A stretch of 33,425 bases of DNA from a virus. The stretch covers positions 1-33,425 of the IMG/VR virus record IMGVR_UViG_3300028397_000007. One strand, 5' to 3'. The translations under genes and the position numbers were made by a program. A model generated the notes under the pieces. It had not been told where the DNA came from. It saw only the letters and a program-made list of their open reading frames with translations, and ran no database searches. This document shows positions 1 to 7,358 of the stretch, piece after piece; the stretch's first letter is position 1; each line of letters starts with the position of its first letter.

Positions 1-1
1 T

Positions 2-505
2 CGTACTGTACGAGGTGATAATAAAGATCCCCTTACACAGTTTATGATTGACAATGGTGTACCTAATGAGCCATGTGTGTTTAAGAGCGACAGTACAACT
101 GTGTTTAGCTTTCCTGTAAAAGCACCAGAGAGAGCAACGACACGCAACGACATGACTGCTATTGAACAGCTAGAGACTTGGCTTACTTACCAACGCCATT
201 GGTGTGAGCATAAGCCCTCAGTTACAATATCAGTACGTGATGATGAATGGCTTGAGGTAGGAGCCTTTGTCTATAAACACTTTGATGAAATGTCAGGTGT
301 ATCTTTCCTACCACACTCAGACCATACCTATCAGCAAGCTCCATATCAAGATTGCACCAAGGAAGAGTACAAAGAATTACTCAAGACCATGCCGAAAAAG
401 ATTGACTGGACTAAGCTTTCAGAGTATGAACAAGAAGACAACACGAAGTCGAGTCAAACATTTGCTTGCTCTGGTGACGTGTGTGAAGTAGTAGATATAA
501 CATAA
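2..505 (+). CDS. nrdJ: Ribonucleotide reductase, class II (B12-dependent) type, C-terminal part
   Basis: The frame is open to the left edge, so this is the 3' end of a longer gene and its start lies outside the window. The visible 167 residues match the C-terminal part of monomeric adenosylcobalamin-dependent ribonucleotide reductases: FPVKAPE, then a WLTYQRHWCEHKPSVTISV stretch, SGVSFLP, and QAPYQ. It ends with a CSGDVC pair (Cys-x4-Cys) near the C terminus, the swinging redox cysteines that re-reduce the active site. The enzyme makes deoxyribonucleotides for phage DNA synthesis in the host cytoplasm. Class I NrdA also ends in Cys-x4-Cys, so the class II call rests on the other motifs. It is the first of five closely spaced + strand genes. 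Confidence 0.85.
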   Translation, partial: RTVRGDNKDPLTQFMIDNGVPNEPCVFKSDSTTVFSFPVKAPERATTRNDMTAIEQLETWLTYQRHWCEHKPSVTISVRDDEWLEVGAFVYKHFDEMSGVSFLPHSDHTYQQAPYQDCTKEEYKELLKTMPKKIDWTKLSEYEQEDNTKSSQTFACSGDVCEVVDIT

Positions 506-515
506 GGAATAAAAT

Positions 516-632
516 ATGGAAGTAGTAGCAACAGCAATAATAGTTTTCTTTGCGACATTCAGTGTAACAGAGAAGTATCTTGAACCGTGGGTCAACGATA
601 AAGTTGATCAATATTATCAAGCAAAGGAGTAG
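516..632 (+). CDS. 38-aa putative membrane miniprotein
   Basis: A short ORF fills the gap between nrdJ and the next gene. An AAGGA ribosome binding site lies 7 bases before the ATG. The product is 38 residues: a hydrophobic N-terminal segment (about residues 3-17, VVATAIIVFFATFSV) and a polar tail ending YYQAKE. It could be a single-pass membrane peptide. No family is recognised and no function can be given. The support is its fit in the operon, its ribosome binding site, and the next gene's AAGGAG site lying across its stop codon. Confidence 0.5.
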   Translation: MEVVATAIIVFFATFSVTEKYLEPWVNDKVDQYYQAKE

Positions 633-635
633 TGT

Positions 636-833
636 ATGGCTTGGGTATTAGTAGCACTCTTTATATTTGATGGAGAGCCATTGATTATGAGCGACAATAT
701 TTTATACCAAAGTAGAGAAAAATGTAATGTGGCTGTAGCTGCACGTAGCAATTACTTAGAGGCTACTAGACCTGAGTCTATGTGGGAAGCAGACTATTGG
801 GTATGGTGTACTCAAGTACCAAAGGAAGTATAA
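636..833 (+). CDS. Hypothetical 65-aa protein
   Basis: The product has 65 residues, starts 3 bases after the previous stop and has a strong AAGGAG site 7 bases upstream. The first dozen residues are hydrophobic (MAWVLVALFIF), like a weak signal or membrane anchor. The rest is polar with two Cys and several Trp near the end (WEADYWVWCTQVP). Small proteins of this shape are common in phage early operons. I do not recognise the family. The next gene starts 2 bases after its stop. Confidence 0.55.
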   Translation: MAWVLVALFIFDGEPLIMSDNILYQSREKCNVAVAARSNYLEATRPESMWEADYWVWCTQVPKEV

Positions 834-835
834 AA

Positions 836-1375
836 ATGCAAAAAAGAAAAGTAGGACAACAAAGAACAGGTATTAATCCAAAAACAGGAAAGAAATATTA
901 CTACAAAGATAACCCAAAAAGAATACGTGAAAGGATGAAGAAGTGGAGTCCAATACATAACGCTCTTCAGATGTATGTGAATGGTAAATATATACCACGA
1001 GCGCATCCATTACATAAACCTGGACGATACAAAAGTTTTAATGATGCGGCCTTTGCTTCTCTACAAAAAGGAGGAGAAATAAAAGAAGGATATGTCTACG
1101 CTATTACTAATCCTGCTTGGCCTGAGTGGGTTAAGATAGGCATGGCTGTAGATGCTGATGATAGATGTCTTGGTTATCAAACTGGTAGTCCTTTAAGAGA
1201 CTACAAAGTAGAGCATATAGTATCGACTAACAACAAACGTAAGTCAGAATCAGAAGCACATAAAGTTGCTACTAAAGTGGCAAAAGAAAAAAGGGGGGAG
1301 TGGTTTAATTTAAATATAGAGCAGGTTAAGAGTATATTAAATGAAATAACAGTGGACTTTAAAGAGACAGGATAA
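836..1375 (+). CDS. GIY-YIG/T5orf172-like nuclease-domain protein
   Basis: The product has 179 residues. I use the ATG at 836 because AAAGGAAG lies just upstream and the longer frame would overlap the previous gene. Residues 1-65 are strongly basic (KRK, KKYYYK, KRIRERMKK) and suit nucleic-acid binding. Residues 85-170 resemble the T5orf172/MUG113 branch of the GIY-YIG superfamily: GYVYAI (85-90), VKIG (99-102), a candidate catalytic Arg (R110) and Glu (E138/E140), and GEWFNL (154-159). GIY-YIG proteins cut DNA using a metal ion. Here it could be a free-standing homing endonuclease, a DNA-processing enzyme, or a binding-only relative. Its stop overlaps the next start (TAATG). Confidence 0.7.
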   Translation: MQKRKVGQQRTGINPKTGKKYYYKDNPKRIRERMKKWSPIHNALQMYVNGKYIPRAHPLHKPGRYKSFNDAAFASLQKGGEIKEGYVYAITNPAWPEWVKIGMAVDADDRCLGYQTGSPLRDYKVEHIVSTNNKRKSESEAHKVATKVAKEKRGEWFNLNIEQVKSILNEITVDFKETG

Positions 1376-1566
1376 TGAAATTAGAGCGTGAAGCTACAAA
1401 CTATATGGAGGCAAAGCGTGAGCAATTTAAAAGAGACTTAAATAATACTATAAGAATAGTAGATAAGTTTCTACTAGATAATCTTGAGGATAATCCTGAA
1501 CGCAAGCAAGCTAGAGATAAACTTCTTGAGTGTAAGATGTGGGCAGGACAAAGCTATACAAAATGA
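1375..1566 (+). CDS. Hypothetical 63-aa charged protein
   Basis: A 63-residue ORF whose ATG overlaps the nuclease gene's stop (TAATG), which suggests coupled translation. It is highly charged and predicted helical (KLEREATNYMEAKREQFKR), with no hydrophobic segment and a single Cys near the C terminus. It is the last + strand gene and ends 2 bases before the hairpin between the converging operons. No family is recognised. A small accessory partner of the preceding nuclease is possible but rests only on the overlap. Confidence 0.6.
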   Translation: MKLEREATNYMEAKREQFKRDLNNTIRIVDKFLLDNLEDNPERKQARDKLLECKMWAGQSYTK

Positions 1567-1568
1567 AA

Positions 1569-1587
1569 GGGCCGCTTTGTGCGGCCC
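1569..1587. terminator. Bidirectional hairpin between convergent operons
   Basis: A perfect 7-bp GC-only stem, GGGCCGC / GCGGCCC, around a TTTGT loop sits exactly between two facing stop codons (1566 on +, 1593 on -). On the - strand it is followed by TTTCATTTTG and on the + strand by CTCTCTTATAT. Neither is a clean U-run, so termination is plausible but may be leaky or need a factor. Confidence 0.75.
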
Positions 1588-1592
1588 CTCTC

Positions 1593-4500
1593 TTATATAC
1601 TCCCTACTTCTTTTTGTATTCCATCTACATAGTCTGCATAAGTCATAAACATTTCTAGTTCTTTGTAATTTAGATCTTCTATAGTACCTGTTATACCCAT
1701 CTGATCTTTCATTAACTTTAAGGCTTCTCTTGTAGTTTCTTTGCTATACCTTTGTGTAGCCTTTGCTGCTCTACGTAATATCATATTATTAGAGCCGCCA
1801 TAGCCACTCTCCATTCTCTTTCTTACTATCTTTTTAACTTCAGATAATCTTTTCTTTAACATACCACGCTTTCCTGCTAGGTTTGCTTTCTCAAACGCAG
1901 GATCATTTAATAAATCTTGAGTATATACCTCTAAGAAGGGGGCAATCATTCCATTAAAAGCTTTATCATAAGCAGGTATCTTAGTTCTTTCGTTAGCTCT
2001 CCAAGGATGCATCTCTGCCATAGAGTATGCTTTTTCTGTAGCTGTTCTTCCAGGTTTTATTGTTAAACCAAAGATACGTGCAAAAGGATTAGCATCATAT
2101 ATCTCACCTGATCTAGTAGCTACTTCTAATTCCTCACCTGTTATGGCATCAGTCTTATCTATGAAAGCCTCTATGATATTGTCTACATACTTTGTAGCAG
2201 ACTGAGTGAATACGTTTACACCTTCTGCTTGACGTACATCTTTAGCTGTGTCTGTACCCATAGCAAAACCTACAGCTTTGTTGAGTGCATCTAGAGGACG
2301 TGTAAAACCTGAGATAAAGTTACCACCCACTTTGTAGAAACCATCTACACTTGCTTCCCTTGCACCATCATCAACATTAGTAATAACATCTAGTAGATTG
2401 TTTATGTCGTTAGCAAACTGTGCGTCACGTGCAAGCTGACCCACGACTAGCTGTGTGCCTAGCTCTTGCTGTAGCTCTGGTGGTACTTGCTCACCATTTC
2501 TTCTTAGGTTTAGTACTCTACCTGCAGCTAACCATAGAGAGAAAGGGAACGTGTTCTTAGCATCTATGATAGTTCCACCGCCCACATCTACCTCATATAC
2601 ACCTAGACCTTTATCTCTTCTCTCATTGTCATAGTCCATAGATAAACGTAAAGCAGTACTACCTACAACCATACGAGCAAAAGCATCCCTATCTGTCACT
2701 TCTGGTTCTTTCTTTACCAGATTTCTACCAAACTTAATAAACTGTTGAGGTGCTGCTAGTGGTGACCATTGGTATGCTGTAGCTACAACGTTGTTGAAGA
2801 ACCTACCAAACGGTAGAAGTGTACCCAAACCTGGAGTGTTAGAAAATGTCTCAGCAAACTTAGCTGCTGATCTTAGTAACTCAGGCTGCTCCGCTGTTGT
2901 GTAGTCCTTTGCAAATACAGACTTGAGTGTACCATCCAACGCACCCTGAATTATTTCTTCATCAATAAAGTCATCTCCTTTATTAAATGCTTCCTTGAGG
3001 GTAACTCCTTTGTTTACTCTAAGGTACTTATCCATCTCAGTCATAAACATCTGAGACTTAGTGAAGCTGTCCTGTATACGCACACCTGTTACCTGACTTG
3101 CTGCTGTAGCGAATGCTTCTAAATTCTTAAACAATTTACTGTCAGGGTCTATGTTGTATCTTTCTGCTGTAGCCTCGACACCACCAGCCATAGTTTCAAA
3201 CAAAGTCTTACGTGCCTCTTCGTTATTATCCAAGAACCTCAAATATGCATCATGTGTAGTGTAAGGATCTAACAAGTTACGCATCTTCTGTGCCTGTATA
3301 GCAGTCAATGCACGTGCCTGTCTCATAGTTTCTCTAGCTGCAGCAGGACTATACGACATCTGTGCCATAGCTTTCATACCCAGCATACCAGAGTTAAAGA
3401 AGTCAACCATAGTTTGACCTACGTAGTACTGAGAGAAACCAGCTACGTTAATTGCTGTAGTAGCAGGGGATGAAACAAGTAAACGTTTCCACACAGACTG
3501 TCCATACTTTAGTGGCTCTGATTTCTTGAGTATTTCTACTTGGCCTAAAGCTTCTTCCATCTCTTCTTCAATAGACTTTTTATTCTTACCACCAGCAGCA
3601 ACAATACCTGTGTTTACTAATCGTTTTGCATGAGAGAATACAGCTAGTGACTTACCTGCTTCACTTGCTTCTTTAGCTATCAAGTCTCTGAGGTTAAGTT
3701 TACCATCCTGAGTAAGCTCTCCTAATTGTATATCTGTGTACTTACCCATAGCTTTGTTTATTTCAACAAGATCTTCATCAGGTATAAATCTAGCTACGTT
3801 AGATATTAGGTCAGCTACTTTCTTTTTGCTGTGTATTCTTTCACCCTTATCATGTAGTAATTTAGCTAGGCCACTCTTGCCATCCTGTCCAAGCACTATA
3901 GTTTTTACTAAGTCTGCTGGCATATTGGCAGGGTTTAAGTCTTTACCACGCTCTACCTTTTCATTCCAAGATAGTATGTCTTCTTTCATTTTCTTGGCTA
4001 CAGCTTTAGAATCTTTCTTGCTTAACTTAGCTGTGTTGTTCTCTATAACAGTATTAGCTATACCCTCTAGTGTTTCTCCTGTGTCTTCAAACCCTGAAGC
4101 CCCACGAAACTTACCAAAGCCTAGCTGTGCTGCTCCTGCTACGCCACCTAGAAGTGAGGAGAAAGCTGTTTGAGTTTTACTAAACTCTTCCTGTGCGCCA
4201 GCTTCTATGTATGTCTGCTGTGCTAAAACATCTTGCAACATAGAAGCACCTGCATCTATTGCTGTTGTTTGTTTTACTGCTCTCTTACCTGATATATCGA
4301 ACAGTTCTGATTGCTTCTGTCGCATTGCATTTCTTGCTAAAGATCTTCGCCCCTCTTTTTGTACCTCATTGGCTACACTATCTGCTACTGCATCTGCGTT
4401 CTTCTTTGATACACCAGACTTGATAGCTCTCTGTGCAGCTTGCGCTCCTGCTCTTACTGCTGCCTCTGAAGCTGCAGTTTTAGTAGCACCATCCCTTAAT

Positions 4501-4964
4501 GCAGTTTTACCTGCCTCACGAACAGCAGCCCTTACCATTTGCTTACCTGTCAGAGACACACCACCTGAAATCGCACGTCCAATACCACCTGTAGCTATAC
4601 CTATATAGTTAGTAGGGTCTTTAGCAGCAGCAAAAATGTAATCCTTTATACCATCAACAGCACCCATAGCTCCATCATTTTGAAAGACGTTACCTAGTTG
4701 ATCATATAACTCATAAGCTTGCCTAGCAGTTTCTTTCATTTTATCGTCTGCTTTATTTATCCACCTTAGTTCACCTGTAGTACTAACAGTGTTGGCATTG
4801 AAGTATCGCAAGTGCTGTACATAGTCATCAACCATTTCATCAGGATCTTTATCCCTATAGTCAACTCCTTTACGTCCTATCATATAGTTACGTATCTTGT
4901 TTAGGTTTTCGTACTTCTTTAGATCATCCTTCTTTAAAGGATTGTTATCTTCAAAATAATCCAT
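1593..4964 (-). CDS. Large internal virion (ejection) protein, 1123 aa
   Basis: This is the last gene of the late operon. The product is 1123 residues, mostly helical and polar. A long Ala/Arg-rich stretch (about residues 130-215) is predicted coiled coil. A central segment at about 485-520 (SPATTAINVAGFSQYYVG and onward) is moderately hydrophobic and resembles the SPxTxxxN segment found in very large phage ejection/polyvalent proteins. The C terminus (about 1010-1075) is basic and helical. Length, position next to other internal proteins and composition fit a T7 gp16-like protein ejected with the DNA to form a channel. No lytic transglycosylase motif is obvious. The start is the ATG at 4964, 5 bases after the previous stop, with an AAGG upstream at loose spacing. 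Confidence 0.65.
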   Translation of the reverse strand: MDYFEDNNPLKKDDLKKYENLNKIRNYMIGRKGVDYRDKDPDEMVDDYVQHLRYFNANTVSTTGELRWINKADDKMKETARQAYELYDQLGNVFQNDGAMGAVDGIKDYIFAAAKDPTNYIGIATGGIGRAISGGVSLTGKQMVRAAVREAGKTALRDGATKTAASEAAVRAGAQAAQRAIKSGVSKKNADAVADSVANEVQKEGRRSLARNAMRQKQSELFDISGKRAVKQTTAIDAGASMLQDVLAQQTYIEAGAQEEFSKTQTAFSSLLGGVAGAAQLGFGKFRGASGFEDTGETLEGIANTVIENNTAKLSKKDSKAVAKKMKEDILSWNEKVERGKDLNPANMPADLVKTIVLGQDGKSGLAKLLHDKGERIHSKKKVADLISNVARFIPDEDLVEINKAMGKYTDIQLGELTQDGKLNLRDLIAKEASEAGKSLAVFSHAKRLVNTGIVAAGGKNKKSIEEEMEEALGQVEILKKSEPLKYGQSVWKRLLVSSPATTAINVAGFSQYYVGQTMVDFFNSGMLGMKAMAQMSYSPAAARETMRQARALTAIQAQKMRNLLDPYTTHDAYLRFLDNNEEARKTLFETMAGGVEATAERYNIDPDSKLFKNLEAFATAASQVTGVRIQDSFTKSQMFMTEMDKYLRVNKGVTLKEAFNKGDDFIDEEIIQGALDGTLKSVFAKDYTTAEQPELLRSAAKFAETFSNTPGLGTLLPFGRFFNNVVATAYQWSPLAAPQQFIKFGRNLVKKEPEVTDRDAFARMVVGSTALRLSMDYDNERRDKGLGVYEVDVGGGTIIDAKNTFPFSLWLAAGRVLNLRRNGEQVPPELQQELGTQLVVGQLARDAQFANDINNLLDVITNVDDGAREASVDGFYKVGGNFISGFTRPLDALNKAVGFAMGTDTAKDVRQAEGVNVFTQSATKYVDNIIEAFIDKTDAITGEELEVATRSGEIYDANPFARIFGLTIKPGRTATEKAYSMAEMHPWRANERTKIPAYDKAFNGMIAPFLEVYTQDLLNDPAFEKANLAGKRGMLKKRLSEVKKIVRKRMESGYGGSNNMILRRAAKATQRYSKETTREALKLMKDQMGITGTIEDLNYKELEMFMTYADYVDGIQKEVGSI

Positions 4965-4969
4965 GCTGA

Positions 4970-6394
4970 TTATAAACCTTTTGGTATGCCGTTAACGTCA
5001 TGGGTTTTTCCGTATGTAATATCCCACCATTCAGCCTCAGTAACTTTTCTTTTAATACTAGGAATTCTTACTCCAAACTGATTTCTAGCTACTACTTCTC
5101 TTGTCTTTTCTCCACCTGCAGGAGGTTTTGGTGGTGCAATAATAACCTTTCCTGTTTCAGGATTTACCTTACCTTCATACTTTCTATCCCATTCTCCCTT
5201 GCCACTCAGACCACGTTTACTCTTTCTTTTTGGGAAAGTTTTAGCAAGTAACGCTTCTTTTTGAGCTTCTGTATTGGGCGCTTCCGCTTCGGAACTTTCT
5301 TGGAACTGACTGTCTTCGATTCTGTCTGCTGGTTTAGATCTTCGTTCAAACTCTTCCATTCCAAGTTGTATTGATTGTTCTTCTTGCGTTGGGACAATAG
5401 GTTCTCCTTCTGATTGTTCATCATCGTCATCTTTAAATATAGATCTTTGCTCTGCTAGAAAATCTTTTCCTAATATCTTTTCAACTAAATCTGTAGAAAC
5501 TTTACTATCAAAGAAACCTCCTCTACCATATTTACCAATAGCTCCTATTACTAGCGGAGTTACAGCATCTTTTGCCACCCTTCTTCTGGCTTCTCTTTCT
5601 ACTTGTGCTAGGATTTCTGGAGAAAGTTCTTTACCGTCTGCTGCGTCAATGGCTGCATTCTTTGCAATTTGTACTATATCATCTGCTGCTCTGTTACCTG
5701 CTTGAGAAGTAGCTGCTGCATCAGTAAAGTCTTTTATAAACTCACTCGTGTCTTCAGGTCCATAAAACTCTACATCAAGTAAAGACATACCTAGCTCTGG
5801 AAATATAGACGTGTACTCAGACTGTGCTGCTAGATCGTTTATATCTGCTATACTCAAGTCACCCATATACTGTTCTTGTCTTAGTCTATTCCTAGCTTTC
5901 TTCATATCGTTTACACGGAATAGATTTCCTAAACTAAAGCTACTACCTGTGTCTTCCATTTGGGAAGCACTAGCAGGATCAACACCATATGTTCTATTAG
6001 CAAACTCTTGTAAGCTGTAGTCTACATAGCTGTCATTAATCTTAGGCATTGTACTAGGTAGGTTTATCAAACCTTCAATATCATCATTACTTAAAGTTCT
6101 TACGCCTCTTTCATTAGCCGCTTCTTTTAGTTGATTATAAAAATCTTCAATGCCTCTATATCCAGATGACATAGCAGCCTCTACCTGATAACGTTTAGCT
6201 CCTAAACCCATAGCTTGGTTTGCTAAAGTGTAGGCATTGTTGGCGTTTTTCATTCTTGATCTAAACAAAGGAGCGTTACGTGCAGCCATTTCTCTTCTGC
6301 GCTCTTCGTAGTCTTCCGCTTTCTTTTGTCTTTCATCAATGCCCTCGCCTAGACCATCTAGGAAGCTAGACCCGAATGATTGTAAAAATGACAT
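4970..6394 (-). CDS. Putative internal virion protein, 474 aa
   Basis: The product has 474 residues and begins MSFLQSFGSSFLDGLGEGI, a glycine/serine amphipathic N terminus common in phage internal proteins. A charged helical region follows (KKAEDYEERRREMAARN). The middle (about 140-280) is acidic and Ala-rich. The C-terminal third is low-complexity and basic/Pro-rich (PKRKSKRG, then PPKPPAGGEK). No enzymatic motif is seen. It starts 4 bases after the upstream stop with AAGGG ahead of the ATG, and ends 5 bases before the 1123-aa gene. Its place suggests an ejected core component, but the family is not recognised with certainty. Confidence 0.6.
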   Translation of the reverse strand: MSFLQSFGSSFLDGLGEGIDERQKKAEDYEERRREMAARNAPLFRSRMKNANNAYTLANQAMGLGAKRYQVEAAMSSGYRGIEDFYNQLKEAANERGVRTLSNDDIEGLINLPSTMPKINDSYVDYSLQEFANRTYGVDPASASQMEDTGSSFSLGNLFRVNDMKKARNRLRQEQYMGDLSIADINDLAAQSEYTSIFPELGMSLLDVEFYGPEDTSEFIKDFTDAAATSQAGNRAADDIVQIAKNAAIDAADGKELSPEILAQVEREARRRVAKDAVTPLVIGAIGKYGRGGFFDSKVSTDLVEKILGKDFLAEQRSIFKDDDDEQSEGEPIVPTQEEQSIQLGMEEFERRSKPADRIEDSQFQESSEAEAPNTEAQKEALLAKTFPKRKSKRGLSGKGEWDRKYEGKVNPETGKVIIAPPKPPAGGEKTREVVARNQFGVRIPSIKRKVTEAEWWDITYGKTHDVNGIPKGL

Positions 6395-6398
6395 AGCT

Positions 6399-6926
6399 CT
6401 ACCCTTTCGCCATTAAGCCCATAGGCTTTTCTTCTGGTGTCTCTTCTTCCTCTGGCTGATCTTCAACCAACTCACTTAACAATTCTTTTCCTGGATCTTT
6501 CATATCAACGTTTCCGTTTAACATTTGTCCAGCTACCACTTTAAAGCGATCTAACTCTTTCTGATCCGCTTCTTTTTCGTAGTCTATACTGTCGTCTTTA
6601 GACTCTATACCCATAGCTTCCAAAGCTTTCTTAATAAACTGGTGTATTACAGGTGCTACCAGCATACCTGAGTCTACGCTGTGTATCCCTCTCATGTTGC
6701 CAGAAGTTATAAGGCTCTGTACCACAGGCTGTATAGATATTCCTGCTTGCATCAAAGCGCCAATATCATCCATAGTATCATCGTTAGCCAATCTCTTTAC
6801 ATAGTATGCAGTAATTTCTCCCAAGTCAGACATTTCTGCAGGGTTCTCCCAAGGATTGTTCTTAGGTTCGCCTGTTAAAGACTGCCCTGGAATGGGCCTA
6901 TCAAATTTAGATATTTCTATTTCCAT
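6399..6926 (-). CDS. Conserved 175-aa phage protein (FDRPIPGQSLT family)
   Basis: The N terminus carries FDRPIPGQSLTGEPKNNPWE, a signature I associate with a small conserved protein in the internal-protein region of marine phages. A helical part follows with GISIQPVVQSLI and SVDSGMLVAPVIHQFI, then an acidic tail (EDQPEEEETPEEKP). No enzymatic residues are apparent. An AGGAAAG ribosome site precedes the ATG. It lies between the holin-like gene and the 474-aa internal protein, so an internal core or assembly role is inferred. Confidence 0.6.
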   Translation of the reverse strand: MEIEISKFDRPIPGQSLTGEPKNNPWENPAEMSDLGEITAYYVKRLANDDTMDDIGALMQAGISIQPVVQSLITSGNMRGIHSVDSGMLVAPVIHQFIKKALEAMGIESKDDSIDYEKEADQKELDRFKVVAGQMLNGNVDMKDPGKELLSELVEDQPEEEETPEEKPMGLMAKG

Positions 6927-6935
6927 TGTGCTTTC

Positions 6936-7358
6936 CTATTTAGTGAATCCTGCACCAAAGTATAAGCCTACTATAGCAGATACTATGTGCGTGTCTAGTG
7001 GTGTGATAACGAAACCTCGTGCAGCTTGCCATTGCACTGTACCGTCACCACCAAATAGCCAGTTAAATAAACCGCCATGTACTTCTGTGTAACCTACGAT
7101 AACACTTACGTCAGGATACCATACAGCTACCATCTTTGGCAAGACAATAATAGCAAAGACTGCAGATAAAGCTATGATCCTACGTGTCCATGCAAAGTGT
7201 ATATCTTTACTACCATGCTCTCTGGCTTCGTTGACTGCACCTATTAAAGCCTTTTGTTGTTCAGCTTTATTCTTAGCATTCTGTCCTATTAAAGACATAA
7301 CTCCACCTAGTACTGTAGAGAAAAGCATTGTTATTAGTTCTAGTGGTAGTCCAAACAT
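6936..7358 (-). CDS. Holin-like membrane protein (3 hydrophobic segments)
   Basis: The 140-residue protein has hydrophobic stretches at about 3-24 (LPLELITMLFSTVLGGVMS), 61-82 (IIALSAVFAIIVLP), and 117-137 (ITPLDTHIVSAIVGLYFG). A charged helix (NAKNKAEQQKALIGAVNEA) lies between the first two. This fits the three-TM holin-like proteins seen beside lysozymes in marine podoviruses, which permeabilise the inner membrane so lysozyme can reach the wall. Its ATG overlaps the stop of the LysM-lysozyme gene (TAATG at 7358), which ties the two functionally. A structural membrane protein is the alternative. Confidence 0.65.
   Translation of the reverse strand: MFGLPLELITMLFSTVLGGVMSLIGQNAKNKAEQQKALIGAVNEAREHGSKDIHFAWTRRIIALSAVFAIIVLPKMVAVWYPDVSVIVGYTEVHGGLFNWLFGGDGTVQWQAARGFVITPLDTHIVSAIVGLYFGAGFTK

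Noticed and set aside
782-835. Earlier in-frame start for the nuclease gene
   Set aside because: It would overlap the previous gene by 52 bases and has no ribosome site, whereas the ATG at 836 has AAAGGAAG just upstream.
3736-4608. Two + strand ORFs (145 and 133 codons) inside the 1123-aa gene
   Set aside because: Both lie fully antisense to a continuous - strand gene, in its Ala/Lys-rich part, and show no ribosome site or recognisable motif.
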